Positions 23,054-29,810 of a DNA stretch of 34,921 nt are shown in pieces. The first letter of the stretch is position 1. Each line of letters begins with the position of its first letter. The position numbers were made by a program, and so were the translations under genes. The stretch spans positions 1-34,921 of the IMG/VR virus record IMGVR_UViG_3300025759_000308, one strand, 5' to 3'. Source of the DNA: a virus. Below the pieces are notes generated by a model. The model worked only from the letters and a program-made list of their open reading frames with translations, searched no databases and had not been told where the DNA came from.

Positions 23054-23087
23054 TGAATAACATAATCGTTGAATAGGACGGGGCAAT

Positions 23088-23849
23088 ATGAATATAGAGC
23101 TATCAGAAAACACGATGACAAAGTCTGGGCGCGTGCTTTATCAAGTGCGCGCAGTCAGTGACTTTTGGGGGGTGAGTAAGGGTGCTATGGGCGGCTACGT
23201 GGAAAGCCTGGACTCTCTAAAAAATGGCGCTTGGGTCGATAAAGGCTCAGTAGTTTTTAGGGAGGCGTCGATTCACGACGGAGAAATTCACGGCGGTGAT
23301 ATATACGGCGGTACGATTCACGGCGGCTATATTTACGGAGGTACGATTCGCGGAGGTACGATTCACGACGGCTATATTTACGGCGGCGAGATTACAGGCG
23401 GTACGATTTACGGCGGCAGTATTTACGGAGGTACGATTCACGACGGTTTGATTCACGGCGGCGAGATTAACAACGGAGAAATTCACGGCGGAGTGATTCA
23501 CGGCGGCCATATTCACGGCGGAGTGATTGCAGGCGGCAATATTTACGGCGGCTATATTTACGACGGCTATATTTACGACGGTGATATATACCGAGGAGAA
23601 ATTCACGGCGGCGTGATCGAAACAGAAAATCACATAGGGTTTTCTAACGTCGGATCAAAAAACGCATATCTCTTTGCGTACGTAATTGATAATCAGATAA
23701 CTATATCAAGGGGGTGCTTTCACGGATCGATAGACGAGTTTTACGACAAAGTCGAAAGGGTGCATGGCAGCAATAAGCATGGAGTGCTTTATAAAGCGCT
23801 AAGACCAATCATCGAAATGAAACTTAACGAATTCACAAAAGGAGAGTAA
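23088..23849 (+). CDS. pentapeptide-repeat (IxGGx) beta-helix protein
   Basis: 253 aa. Residues 12-50 (KSGRVLYQVRAVSDFWGVSKGAMGGYVESLDSL) match the N-terminal domain of a widespread phage family that carries a repeat beta-helix. The C-terminal RGCFHGSIDEFYDKVERVHG also fits that family. Between them lie about 24 five-residue units of the form G-x-I-[HY]-G (residues ~62-181), with Ile every fifth residue. This spacing builds a right-handed quadrilateral beta-helix, as in Qnr/MfpA proteins that mimic DNA and bind gyrase. The variable positions are mostly His, Tyr, Asp, Glu and Thr. Its function is unknown; a DNA-mimic or scaffold role is speculation. Confidence 0.8.
   Translation: MNIELSENTMTKSGRVLYQVRAVSDFWGVSKGAMGGYVESLDSLKNGAWVDKGSVVFREASIHDGEIHGGDIYGGTIHGGYIYGGTIRGGTIHDGYIYGGEITGGTIYGGSIYGGTIHDGLIHGGEINNGEIHGGVIHGGHIHGGVIAGGNIYGGYIYDGYIYDGDIYRGEIHGGVIETENHIGFSNVGSKNAYLFAYVIDNQITISRGCFHGSIDEFYDKVERVHGSNKHGVLYKALRPIIEMKLNEFTKGE
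23271..23618 (+). repeat. 15-bp tandem repeat array within the pentapeptide-repeat gene
   Basis: About 24 variants of the unit ATTCACGGCGGCGAG or ATTTACGGCGGTACG, each one pentapeptide. The strong DNA-level similarity suggests growth by slippage or unequal exchange, so copy number may vary between relatives. Confidence 0.85.
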
Positions 23850-23854
23850 TTGTT

Positions 23855-24124
23855 ATGAGTAAAAAGATCAGCAGAGAGGATTACATAAAAGCTAACGGCA
23901 AGAGTAGGGGAGCAAGTCTCGCGCTTACTATACTTTTCGGTCCACTGGGGTTAATGTATTCATCCCCGATTTTGGGCGCAGTGCTGACGGTAGCAGCATT
24001 GCTGCTACTGTCTACAGTAGTCGGGCCTGTAATTATCTGGATAGCGTCGATAATTATAGGCGATCACTGCACACACAAGGTAAACAACAAAGTAAAAACT
24101 GATTTTGAAATTTTAATGAGGTGA
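23855..24124 (+). CDS. two-helix membrane protein, 89 aa
   Basis: A basic N-terminus (MSKKISREDYIKANGKSRGA) is followed by two hydrophobic segments (LALTILFGPLGLMYSS and LGAVLTVAALLLLSTVVGPVIIWIASIIIG) and a charged C-terminus. The FGPLGLMYSS motif is seen in small membrane proteins of phages and bacteria without a known role. GGAG precedes the ATG. Superinfection exclusion or a holin function are possible but unsupported. Confidence 0.7.
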   Translation: MSKKISREDYIKANGKSRGASLALTILFGPLGLMYSSPILGAVLTVAALLLLSTVVGPVIIWIASIIIGDHCTHKVNNKVKTDFEILMR

Positions 24125-24127
24125 AAA

Positions 24128-24328
24128 ATGGGCGAGCATACTATATATGGATATAACGCGGCGCTTAAAGAGGTGTTAAAAATTATAGACAACACAGTAG
24201 CCACTACAGACAGTACAAAAACGGCACTCGACGTGCTCAAGGAGGTAAAAAGCGAAGTGAAGGCGATACGGTACAGGCACGGAGATCAGGACATAGGCGC
24301 AATGGATAAGCGCGGATTATCTAAATGA
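24128..24328 (+). CDS. hypothetical protein, 66 aa
   Basis: GAGGTGA gives a strong ribosome site 5 nt before the ATG, which lies 3 nt after the preceding stop. The sequence is helical and polar (NAALKEVLKIIDNTVATTDS, TALDVLKEVKSEVKAIRYRHGDQ). No family is recognised. It overlaps the lipoprotein gene by ATGA. Confidence 0.6.
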   Translation: MGEHTIYGYNAALKEVLKIIDNTVATTDSTKTALDVLKEVKSEVKAIRYRHGDQDIGAMDKRGLSK

Positions 24329-24567
24329 GAGTAGCCGCAGCGCTTGTACTACCTCTGGCTCTAAGCGCATGCTTAGAGCCTAGGGTGGTAGAAGTGGAGA
24401 AAATAGTAGAGGTTGAAAAAAGGATTGAGGTGGCCTATTTTGTAGATGGAGGCTATACACCGAAACCGAAAGAAATACCGGTACGAGACGCTTACAAAGA
24501 GCTACAACAGAGGATCAGGAAGGCGGAGTCAATGTATGGATGCGAAGAAATGCCGAAGATTTATTAG
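24325..24567 (+). CDS. small lipoprotein (possible outer-membrane spanin subunit)
   Basis: 80 aa with a signal peptide ending in a lipobox: MRVAAALVLPLALSAC, lipidated Cys16. The mature part has a charged stretch (VVEVEKIVEVEKRIEV), a short proline-bearing segment (TPKPKEIP) and a helix. The residue after Cys is Leu, so sorting to the outer membrane is expected. Rz1-type outer spanins are short lipoproteins encoded beside or inside a TM-plus-coiled-coil partner. A TM protein overlaps its 3' end here, but that protein lacks a coiled coil. Spanin is a guess; the lipoprotein nature is clear. Confidence 0.7.
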   Translation: MRVAAALVLPLALSACLEPRVVEVEKIVEVEKRIEVAYFVDGGYTPKPKEIPVRDAYKELQQRIRKAESMYGCEEMPKIY

Positions 24568-24682
24568 CTTATTGGGTCTTAGCGCGGCAACTGTTATTGT
24601 TTTTATAACAGTTGTACCGGCAGCGGGGATTGTTTTTATATTCGATGAGGAGAGAGAGTGTGGTAAGCGAAAGCGAAGATGA
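24536..24682 (+). CDS. single-helix membrane protein, 48 aa
   Basis: ATG at 24536 is chosen over 24446 because GGAG (24525-24528) lies 7 nt upstream. The basic N-terminus MDAKKCRRF is followed by one long hydrophobic helix (SLLGLSAATVIVFITVVPAA, continuing GIVFIF) and a charged end (DEERECGKRKRR). It overlaps the lipoprotein gene by 32 nt in another frame. The size and single helix resemble small lysis or regulatory membrane peptides. Function unknown. Confidence 0.55.
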   Translation: MDAKKCRRFISLLGLSAATVIVFITVVPAAGIVFIFDEERECGKRKRR

Positions 24683-24866
24683 TAGACTGGAAAAAAAAAG
24701 ACTCTCAGCAAAAGAGAGTATGCAGAGGACTAGGAGCCGACGAAAGCAGGAAGCTAAAAAAAAAGGTCTGGTAAGATTGAATCTAAACGATGTTTACGTA
24801 AAAAAGGAGACAAAGGAGGCTGTTCTAAATCTGATTAAAAAGAGTGAGACTAAATGTAAGGGTTAG
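24660..24866 (+). CDS. small basic protein, ribbon-helix-helix-like
   Basis: 68 aa from GTG 24660, with AGGAG 7 nt upstream; an ATG at 24645 is also in frame. A basic helix (RLSAKESMQRTRSRRKQEAKKKG) is followed by a strand (LVRLNLNDVYV) and a helix (KKETKEAVLNLIKKSE). This order is seen in small phage RHH-type regulators (R-x-R-R-x-x-x-x-x-x-G-x-x-R-v-x-v, then a helix). It probably binds DNA. It overlaps the TM-peptide gene by 23 nt and lies just before a control region with dyad sites. Confidence 0.5.
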   Translation: MVSESEDDRLEKKRLSAKESMQRTRSRRKQEAKKKGLVRLNLNDVYVKKETKEAVLNLIKKSETKCKG

Positions 24867-24880
24867 CGGCGATATTGAGA

Positions 24881-24923
24881 GAGAGTGTTAAACTAAGTTT
24901 GGCGACCATGTGTGAACACTCTC
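24881..24923 (+). other. inverted repeat in intergenic region
   Basis: GAGAGTGTT (24881-24889) is matched by AACACTCTC (24915-24923) with a 25-nt loop. It may be an RNA hairpin ending the upstream operon or a protein site; no T run follows. The 214-nt gap 24867-25080 otherwise holds the two dyads and the promoter listed separately. Confidence 0.4.
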
Positions 24924-24950
24924 CCAATCCATTGCTTTTCCCGTTAACCG

Positions 24951-24963
24951 ATCACAGGGTGAT
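24951..24963. promoter_or_regulatory. second copy of TCACA-GGTGA operator-like dyad
   Basis: ATCAC-AGG-GTGAT shares TCACA(G/A)GGTGA with the palindrome at 25024-25040 (10 of 11 bases), and both are dyads. Two such sites 75 bp apart upstream of a small HTH gene suggest cooperative operators for that protein. Confidence 0.45.
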
Positions 24964-25017
24964 TAGCAATGCCATAAGTATAGCAGCTACGCCTGATAGT
25001 TGGAGTTTTTTTTTGGT

Positions 25018-25046
25018 TTGAATGTTTCACAAGGTGAAACTATAGT
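25018..25046 (+). promoter_or_regulatory. sigma-70 promoter whose spacer is a 17-bp operator palindrome
   Basis: -35 TTGAAT (25018-25023) and -10 TATAGT (25041-25046) are separated by exactly 17 bp. That spacer is entirely GTTTCAC-AAG-GTGAAAC (25024-25040), a perfect dyad. Binding there would block RNA polymerase. The HTH gene at 25081 is the natural candidate repressor, and the primase-helicase gene follows it. Confidence 0.7.
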
Positions 25047-25080
25047 TATTAACTACCCGCAAAAAAGAGGTTTAAGATAT

Positions 25081-25269
25081 ATGATGAGGGATAAAAACAG
25101 GCTAAGGCTTGTACAGCTAATGAATCAAGCGTCACTAACAAATAGGACTTGCGCGCAAATTATGGGTGTGAGTGTATCCGCGGTATCAAAATGGCGCGCA
25201 CAGAACGTAGAGCGCAGCATTAGTGATAGAGATTTAGAGTATTTACAGTACAAACTCAACAGAAAATAA
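25081..25269 (+). CDS. Cro/CI-type helix-turn-helix protein, 62 aa
   Basis: ATG at 25081 (or 25084) is preferred to an upstream start at 25000 because AAGAGG lies 10 nt before it and the upstream start would sit before the operator. RLVQLMNQASLTNRTCAQIM followed by GVSVSAVSKWRAQN is a clear HTH: the recognition helix is VSVSAVSKW. Its size fits Cro-like repressors. It is the first gene behind an operator-bearing promoter and is followed 20 nt later by the primase-helicase gene. It probably autoregulates and sets the timing of replication-gene expression. Confidence 0.75.
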   Translation: MMRDKNRLRLVQLMNQASLTNRTCAQIMGVSVSAVSKWRAQNVERSISDRDLEYLQYKLNRK

Positions 25270-25288
25270 GGTAAACAGGGGGTGGAGA

Positions 25289-27661
25289 GTGGAGCAGCAA
25301 AAGGGATTTTTGTTAGAGCACGATGGAACAATAACTATAGCGACAGGAAAAAGAGTAGATTCTAAAACTTGGAAAAATGAAATAATAAAAATATCAGAAC
25401 TATCAAAAAGGCTTTCGCAGCCAGTTTTAACAAATGAGACTTTCACAGAATATAAATCGATGGACAGAGAGAGCCGCGCTACTTGCAAGGATCACGGCGG
25501 CTACGTGGGTGCATCAGTCAAGCACAAAAGTAGAGCGAAGGATAATATACAATCGCGCTGGATAATAACCTTGGATTTAGATCACGTAAAAAAAGAGGAC
25601 AACATATATGAGAAAATCCAAAAACTAGATTTTGCTTACACTGTACATTCCACGCATTCGCACAGCGTAGAAGAGCCTCGGCTAAGGCTTATAGCTTATA
25701 CTGATAGGTGTATGCTGTCTAACGAATATCAAGCAATTGCGCGAGCAATTGCTGGTACAGTGGGCATAGATCATTTTGATGATACGACATATGATATTAA
25801 TAGGCTAATGTTTTGGCCTTCGAAATCGCAAGACGGTGCCTGGTATTATCAGCATGAGGACCAGAAACTTTTACAAGTAGATAAGTTTTTAGATAAATTT
25901 TACGGAGGTGCGGGCGCCTGGAAAGATGTTACTAAGTGGCCAAAGTCGTCGCGGCAGGTAACAAAAATTAGGACGGGGTTAGAAAAAGCTTCGGACCCAA
26001 AAACTAAAAATAACATTGTCGGAGCATTTTGCAGAGCTTATGATATACATTCTGCTATATCTGAGTTTTTACAAGACGTTTACGAGCCGACGCAAAACGG
26101 ACGATACACGTTCCTGGGAGGTAGCAGCGTAAACGGTGCGGTGACATATAACGATACTTTTATGTATTCAAATCACGAGAGCGACCCAGCGAGCCAGCAA
26201 CTATGTAACTCGTTCGACCTTGTTAGACTGCATCTTTTCGGGAGTAAAGACGGGAGCACAACGGCGACGGAGTCTACAAAAAAACCAAGTTTTAGAGCAA
26301 TGGTTGATTTTCTCGACGGTAACGAGTACGTCGCGGGGCAGATGATAACCGTTAAAACCGTTGAATTTAAAGAGCTGGGATTTGATGATAACGAGCCGAT
26401 CGTTGACGAGGATTCAAAAAATTCAAAATGGCAAGCCAGAATACAGCGTAACGAGCTAGGAAAAATCAAGAGCACGCAATTTAACGCAGACATACTTTCA
26501 ACTCACGACCCCGTACTAAAAGGTAGGGCTTTATATAATGAGTTTACATCGCGTGTAGTGAAAAAATGTAGCGATGAGTGGAGCGACTACGACACGACAG
26601 TTTACCAGCATTACCTGGGCGAAAAATACGATGTTGATTTTGGCGTAGATAAAATGGATCGAGCTATCGATTTTGCTGCGAGGAAGAATTCATTTCATCC
26701 AATCAAAGACTTGATTGGGGGTGTGGAATGGGATGGGGTCGAGCGGTTAGATACACTTTTTATAGACTACTGGAAAACTGAAGATAACATTTATTACAGA
26801 GAGATAGCCAAAAATTTTTTAATAGCAGGATGTAGACGCATACAGCGAAAACTTGGATACAAATTTGATTATGCCCCGGTTATCGAGGGGCCGCAAGGGC
26901 TCGGGAAAACCACTTTTATAATAGAGCTTGCTTTCGGCGAGTACTACTCGACGCTCGACAGCATCGAGCCTGCACGAGCTGTGGAGTGTCTAAGCGGATC
27001 GCTGGTGGCTGAAATCAGTGAACTATCAGTTATGAACGCTAGCGATCTGGAAGCGCAAAAGAAGTTTATGTCCGACACGTTTACACGCGTGCGGCTTGCA
27101 TATGATCGTAGGCCTGAGCGCTATTTTAAGCAGTGTGTTTTTGTTGGGACTACTAATAAAAGTGAGTATCTTAAAGATCCGACGGGGAATAGGAGGTGGT
27201 GGCCAGTTATACCAGGGCTAAAAGCTGGGCAGTTCTGGGATTACGAAAAACTGAAATCAGAACGGCTACAAATTTGGGCGGAGGCGTGGAGCAGAGCTGA
27301 GGGCGACGAAGAGACCGAGCTAACATCGGCAGCTAGAGAGATAGCAGTTAGTTTACAAGATGCGGCGCGGGAGTCTGACGACTGGGAAGGGCGCGTTGAG
27401 GCGTGGCTAAGAGAAGAGGCAGCGGTTAGGAGATACGACAGCGCAGAGTTAATACCTTCTCCAAATCTTACAGCCCCGAGAGATAAAGTTTGTTTGGCTG
27501 AGGTCATGGCTGATTGTCTTTTTATAACACGGCCAACAGTCGGTGAAACAAATCGATTAAAACGAGTTATGCGAGTTTTGGAAGACCGGCACTGCTGGAC
27601 TAAAAAATCGATGCGTTTCGGTGTACGTTTCGGGACGCAACGCGGCTGGGTTTTGGCATAG
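25289..27661 (+). CDS. primase-helicase, AEP-like primase fused to VapE/D5-type ATPase
   Basis: 790 aa, GTG start. Residues ~60-200 look like an archaeo-eukaryotic primase core: the Asp96/Asp98 pair (ITLDLDH), HSTHSHS with His123, then PRLRLI, and NRLMFWPS near 171. Residues ~470-690 are a virulence-associated E helicase: Walker A GPQGLGKTT (534-542), acidic motif LVAEISEL, and sensor FVGTTNKSEYLKDPTGNRRWWPV. A C-terminal domain of about 110 residues has a winged-helix-like end (TRPTVGETNRLKRVMRVLEDRHCW). It would melt the origin, unwind DNA and make primers. The candidate origin lies about 100 bp downstream. Confidence 0.9.
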   Translation: MEQQKGFLLEHDGTITIATGKRVDSKTWKNEIIKISELSKRLSQPVLTNETFTEYKSMDRESRATCKDHGGYVGASVKHKSRAKDNIQSRWIITLDLDHVKKEDNIYEKIQKLDFAYTVHSTHSHSVEEPRLRLIAYTDRCMLSNEYQAIARAIAGTVGIDHFDDTTYDINRLMFWPSKSQDGAWYYQHEDQKLLQVDKFLDKFYGGAGAWKDVTKWPKSSRQVTKIRTGLEKASDPKTKNNIVGAFCRAYDIHSAISEFLQDVYEPTQNGRYTFLGGSSVNGAVTYNDTFMYSNHESDPASQQLCNSFDLVRLHLFGSKDGSTTATESTKKPSFRAMVDFLDGNEYVAGQMITVKTVEFKELGFDDNEPIVDEDSKNSKWQARIQRNELGKIKSTQFNADILSTHDPVLKGRALYNEFTSRVVKKCSDEWSDYDTTVYQHYLGEKYDVDFGVDKMDRAIDFAARKNSFHPIKDLIGGVEWDGVERLDTLFIDYWKTEDNIYYREIAKNFLIAGCRRIQRKLGYKFDYAPVIEGPQGLGKTTFIIELAFGEYYSTLDSIEPARAVECLSGSLVAEISELSVMNASDLEAQKKFMSDTFTRVRLAYDRRPERYFKQCVFVGTTNKSEYLKDPTGNRRWWPVIPGLKAGQFWDYEKLKSERLQIWAEAWSRAEGDEETELTSAAREIAVSLQDAARESDDWEGRVEAWLREEAAVRRYDSAELIPSPNLTAPRDKVCLAEVMADCLFITRPTVGETNRLKRVMRVLEDRHCWTKKSMRFGVRFGTQRGWVLA

Positions 27662-27733
27662 CTGGAGGAGTTTATAGGGCGTTATTTGTTCAAATTTAGA
27701 TAAAATCGCAGATTACAATTTGTGCATAATATC

Positions 27734-27760
27734 AAAAACCACCGAGAGGTGGTTTTTTTT
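27734..27760 (+). terminator. Rho-independent terminator after the primase-helicase
   Basis: AAAAACCACC-GAGA-GGTGGTTTTT is a perfect 10-bp stem with a GNRA tetraloop, followed by more T's. The A run on the 5' side would let it work on both strands. It separates the early operon from the origin region. The 72 nt between the stop codon and this hairpin hold no recognisable gene. Confidence 0.9.
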
Positions 27761-27762
27761 TA

Positions 27763-28035
27763 GGCGTTACAAAAATGTTACGGGTGTTACAAAAGTTCAA
27801 TAAGTGTACAAAAAGGGGGTGTTTTTGGTATGTTTATTGAGCAAATGGCGTTACAAAAATGTTACAGAAATTAATTCTGTAACACCAGGCCACTATATTG
27901 ATATCGCATGGTTACTTTTTAGGCGTTAACAAAACTGAAAAGTGTAACACTTTTGTGACACTTTTGTAACGCCGTAAGCCATTGATATACATGGGAAAAT
28001 CAAAGAAGTGTTAACAGAATTACAAAAGTTACAAC
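27763..28035. other. candidate replication origin with GTTACAAAA iterons
   Basis: GGCGTTACAAAAATGTTAC occurs twice exactly (27763-27781 and 27847-27865). Further TGTTACAAAAG-type copies lie at 27785-27795, and degenerate ones at 27804-27815, 27922-27934 and 28019-28035. Inverted copies spaced 11 bp lie in 27941-27973 (ending CTTTTGTAACGCC). A 10-bp inverted repeat (arm TGTTACAGAA) spans 27860-27884. No gene is present. Repeated sites beside an initiator-type gene and next to an AT-rich tract are the usual build of an iteron origin. Confidence 0.65.
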
Positions 28036-28150
28036 AAAAAAACTATTTAAAAAAGTTATTTTTTTATTTTAAAATATAGCTGTTTTGTATATATAATATA
28101 CAAAATATTGGTTTTGCATAATAAAAAAAAAATAAAAAAAACTTTTTTTG
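28036..28150. other. AT-rich tract, probable duplex-unwinding element
   Basis: About 115 bp almost devoid of G and C, with long A and T runs and a 10-bp inverted repeat TTTTGTATAT-ATA-ATATACAAAA (28083-28105). It directly adjoins the iteron cluster, where strand opening would be expected. The remaining part of the 650-bp gap (28151-28314) holds the promoter listed next and no gene. Confidence 0.6.
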
Positions 28151-28194
28151 GCTTAAAGTTTCAAATTCCCGAATTTTGTTAACACCAGATTTTT

Positions 28195-28224
28195 TTGACA
28201 TTCGATCGTATTTGTGTATACACA
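28195..28224 (+). promoter_or_regulatory. sigma-70 promoter with palindrome over the -10, candidate late promoter
   Basis: -35 TTGACA (28195-28200), a 16-bp spacer and -10 TATACA (28217-28222). TGTGTATACACA (28213-28224) is a perfect 12-bp palindrome covering the -10, so a repressor or activator site is likely. A TATAAT at 28274-28279 without a -35 is a second weaker possibility. It faces late module 2 and, across the joined ends, module 1. Confidence 0.6.
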
Positions 28225-28314
28225 GAACGGTCGATCTTTCGGCTATTTAAAATGCAGCACTCAAAAAATGGTATATAATTAGTTTTGTAAAAAAGTTTAT
28301 GCGAGTTTTTTTTT

Positions 28315-28587
28315 GTGTTTAATTTTGAAGATTTTGCAGGACCAGCAGGCGGCGCGTTAGCTGTTGCATTTGCAACGGGCGCGGCAGCGGGTTGGGGGTT
28401 TGCGGAAAAAACGGTTATGAGATGGGCTAAAAAAGAGATTAAGGCTTTGGGCGATCTGACGAAAAAGCAGGAATTAGATTGTCATGATAAAATTTTAGAG
28501 CTGAAGCGGTTTTTTGATATGTTAGATGAACAGTACAAGGAGAGAATATCGAAACTCGAGAAGCGGCTTAGTCACTTGGAGAGTTAG
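28315..28587 (+). CDS. TM plus coiled-coil protein, holin or spanin candidate
   Basis: 90 aa, GTG start with a weak ribosome site. It has a glycine/alanine-rich hydrophobic segment near residues 9-30 (AGGALAVAFATGAAAGWGF), followed by a basic turn (KTVMRWAKKE) and a long charged coiled coil (KKQELDCHDKILELKRFFDM, YKERISKLEKRLSHLES). This layout matches inner-membrane spanins or small lysis-cassette proteins. It is the first late gene after the origin and carries no other family mark. The gap to the sulfotransferase gene is 9 nt. Confidence 0.6.
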   Translation: MFNFEDFAGPAGGALAVAFATGAAAGWGFAEKTVMRWAKKEIKALGDLTKKQELDCHDKILELKRFFDMLDEQYKERISKLEKRLSHLES

Positions 28588-28596
28588 CGTAGTTGT

Positions 28597-29094
28597 ATGA
28601 TTTGGTATGAGGTGGACGGTAGAACTATCGTTGCTAGTATTAACAAAGTGGCCTCAACCTCGATAGCAGAGGCGCTTGTTGGTTGTAATCGACTAACGAA
28701 TCATAGGGCAGAGCTTTATGATAAAAGGGTAATGTGGATTAGAGAGCCGATTGAGAGATTGTATTCTTGCTGGCGGTTTTTGAAAACAACAGGCTCGCAG
28801 TTAGCGACAATGCCGGATCTTCGGAGTTATGAACGTTTTGTAGATTACATTTTAAGGATACCTGACACACATTGGACGCCTCAAGCAAATTTAGTGACAC
28901 ATCAAGATAGATTTATACCAACCGTTGTTTATAGTTTTAAAGCGATAGGTGATACCTTTTCCAGGTGTACTGGGCGAAAACTGGGTAAGTTTAATGTAAG
29001 TAGTAATATTGAATATGATAAAAGATATCGTTTAGATGATCTTAAAGAATTTTATAGAGAGGATTTAAGGCTTTGGCATTTGGCGGTACGGTAA
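28597..29094 (+). CDS. sulfotransferase (PAPS-dependent, Sulfotransferase_2-like)
   Basis: 165 aa. INKVASTSIAEAL (15-27) matches the 5'-phosphosulfate-binding loop of carbohydrate sulfotransferases (K-V-A-S/C-T-S/N). WIREPIERLYSCWRF (47-61) matches the 3'-phosphate-binding motif (R-x-P-x-x-R-x-x-S). The enzyme would move a sulfuryl group from PAPS to a sugar hydroxyl or a Tyr. At 165 residues it is short, near the minimal core. It lies among late virion genes and overlaps the next gene by 22 nt, so it may modify a host surface glycan or the phage's own proteins. Related genes are known in marine phages. Confidence 0.8.
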   Translation: MIWYEVDGRTIVASINKVASTSIAEALVGCNRLTNHRAELYDKRVMWIREPIERLYSCWRFLKTTGSQLATMPDLRSYERFVDYILRIPDTHWTPQANLVTHQDRFIPTVVYSFKAIGDTFSRCTGRKLGKFNVSSNIEYDKRYRLDDLKEFYREDLRLWHLAVR

Positions 29095-29810
29095 CAAGTA
29101 GAGGACACGGCCAGATAAATTATTCAGGTACTACTGGGGACGTTGGCGACACTTTTACTCCTGCCGAAGATGATATTATTCTGGTAATAGTTGCTAACTC
29201 AAGCTCCACTGGTTCGGTTACTTCTATGACTGCCTCTAATTGGAATATTACGTTCAGTGAGGTAACTGGTTCCCCTTGGGGTGGGCAGGCAAAAAGGCTT
29301 GGGCTTTGGGTCGGTCGTGTTGGCGCGTCGCCTACATCAGATAGAGTTACAGCTAATCGTTCAGGTATGATTACTCGTTCAGGGTTTTATATAGTTCAAA
29401 TTTCAGGTTGCAAAACAGATGGAACGCCGGAAAGTGTTTTAGAGCAAATCAGTTCGCTATATGAGGCTTATCAAGGGGGTGGTAGTCCTATAACTATAGA
29501 TACTCTGTCCTCTTTTCAGACAGACTCGCTAACTTTCTGTTTTGGGCTTTACGGTAAAGGCGGCGCTACTTGGACTACCCCTTCCGGCTATACAGGATTT
29601 ATTGATGATGATACTTATTCATTGTCTGTTATTGCAGTTTATAATACAGCTGAGGATACTACACCCAACCTTGAGTATTCCAGTCTTCCTACTTATGAGT
29701 ATGTAGACGCCATAGCGCTAGAGATCAGATCAGATTCAGGCGGTGCAGGTTCGGTTGTGCCTATAATCATGTCAAACTTAAATCAATTTAATGGAGGAAT
29801 AATTAAATGA
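29073..29810 (+). CDS. probable virion protein, beta-sandwich
   Basis: 245 aa from TTG 29073, inside the sulfotransferase 3' end, with TTAAGG just upstream. It is rich in Ser, Thr and Gly and in predicted beta-strands (MAFGGTVTSRGHGQINYSGT, DDIILVIVANSSSTGSVTSM, RLGLWVGRV, DSLTFCFGLYGKGG, YVDAIALEIRSDSGG). Proteins of this form (early GDTFTPAEDDIILVIV, late EYVDAIALEI) are common hypothetical tail or capsid-decoration proteins. It is translationally coupled to the next gene (ATGA overlap). Confidence 0.55.
   Translation: MAFGGTVTSRGHGQINYSGTTGDVGDTFTPAEDDIILVIVANSSSTGSVTSMTASNWNITFSEVTGSPWGGQAKRLGLWVGRVGASPTSDRVTANRSGMITRSGFYIVQISGCKTDGTPESVLEQISSLYEAYQGGGSPITIDTLSSFQTDSLTFCFGLYGKGGATWTTPSGYTGFIDDDTYSLSVIAVYNTAEDTTPNLEYSSLPTYEYVDAIALEIRSDSGGAGSVVPIIMSNLNQFNGGIIK

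Noticed and set aside
23247-23633. Minus-strand frame with AVNIA-type pentapeptide repeats
   Set aside because: An antisense echo of the 15-bp repeat array. The + frame has family-typical N- and C-terminal domains, whereas this one is repeat only.
24128-24682. Classic Rz/Rz1 spanin pair
   Set aside because: The lipoprotein is clear, but its neighbours lack a TM-plus-coiled-coil Rz-like protein and the nesting order is wrong, so it was not called as such.
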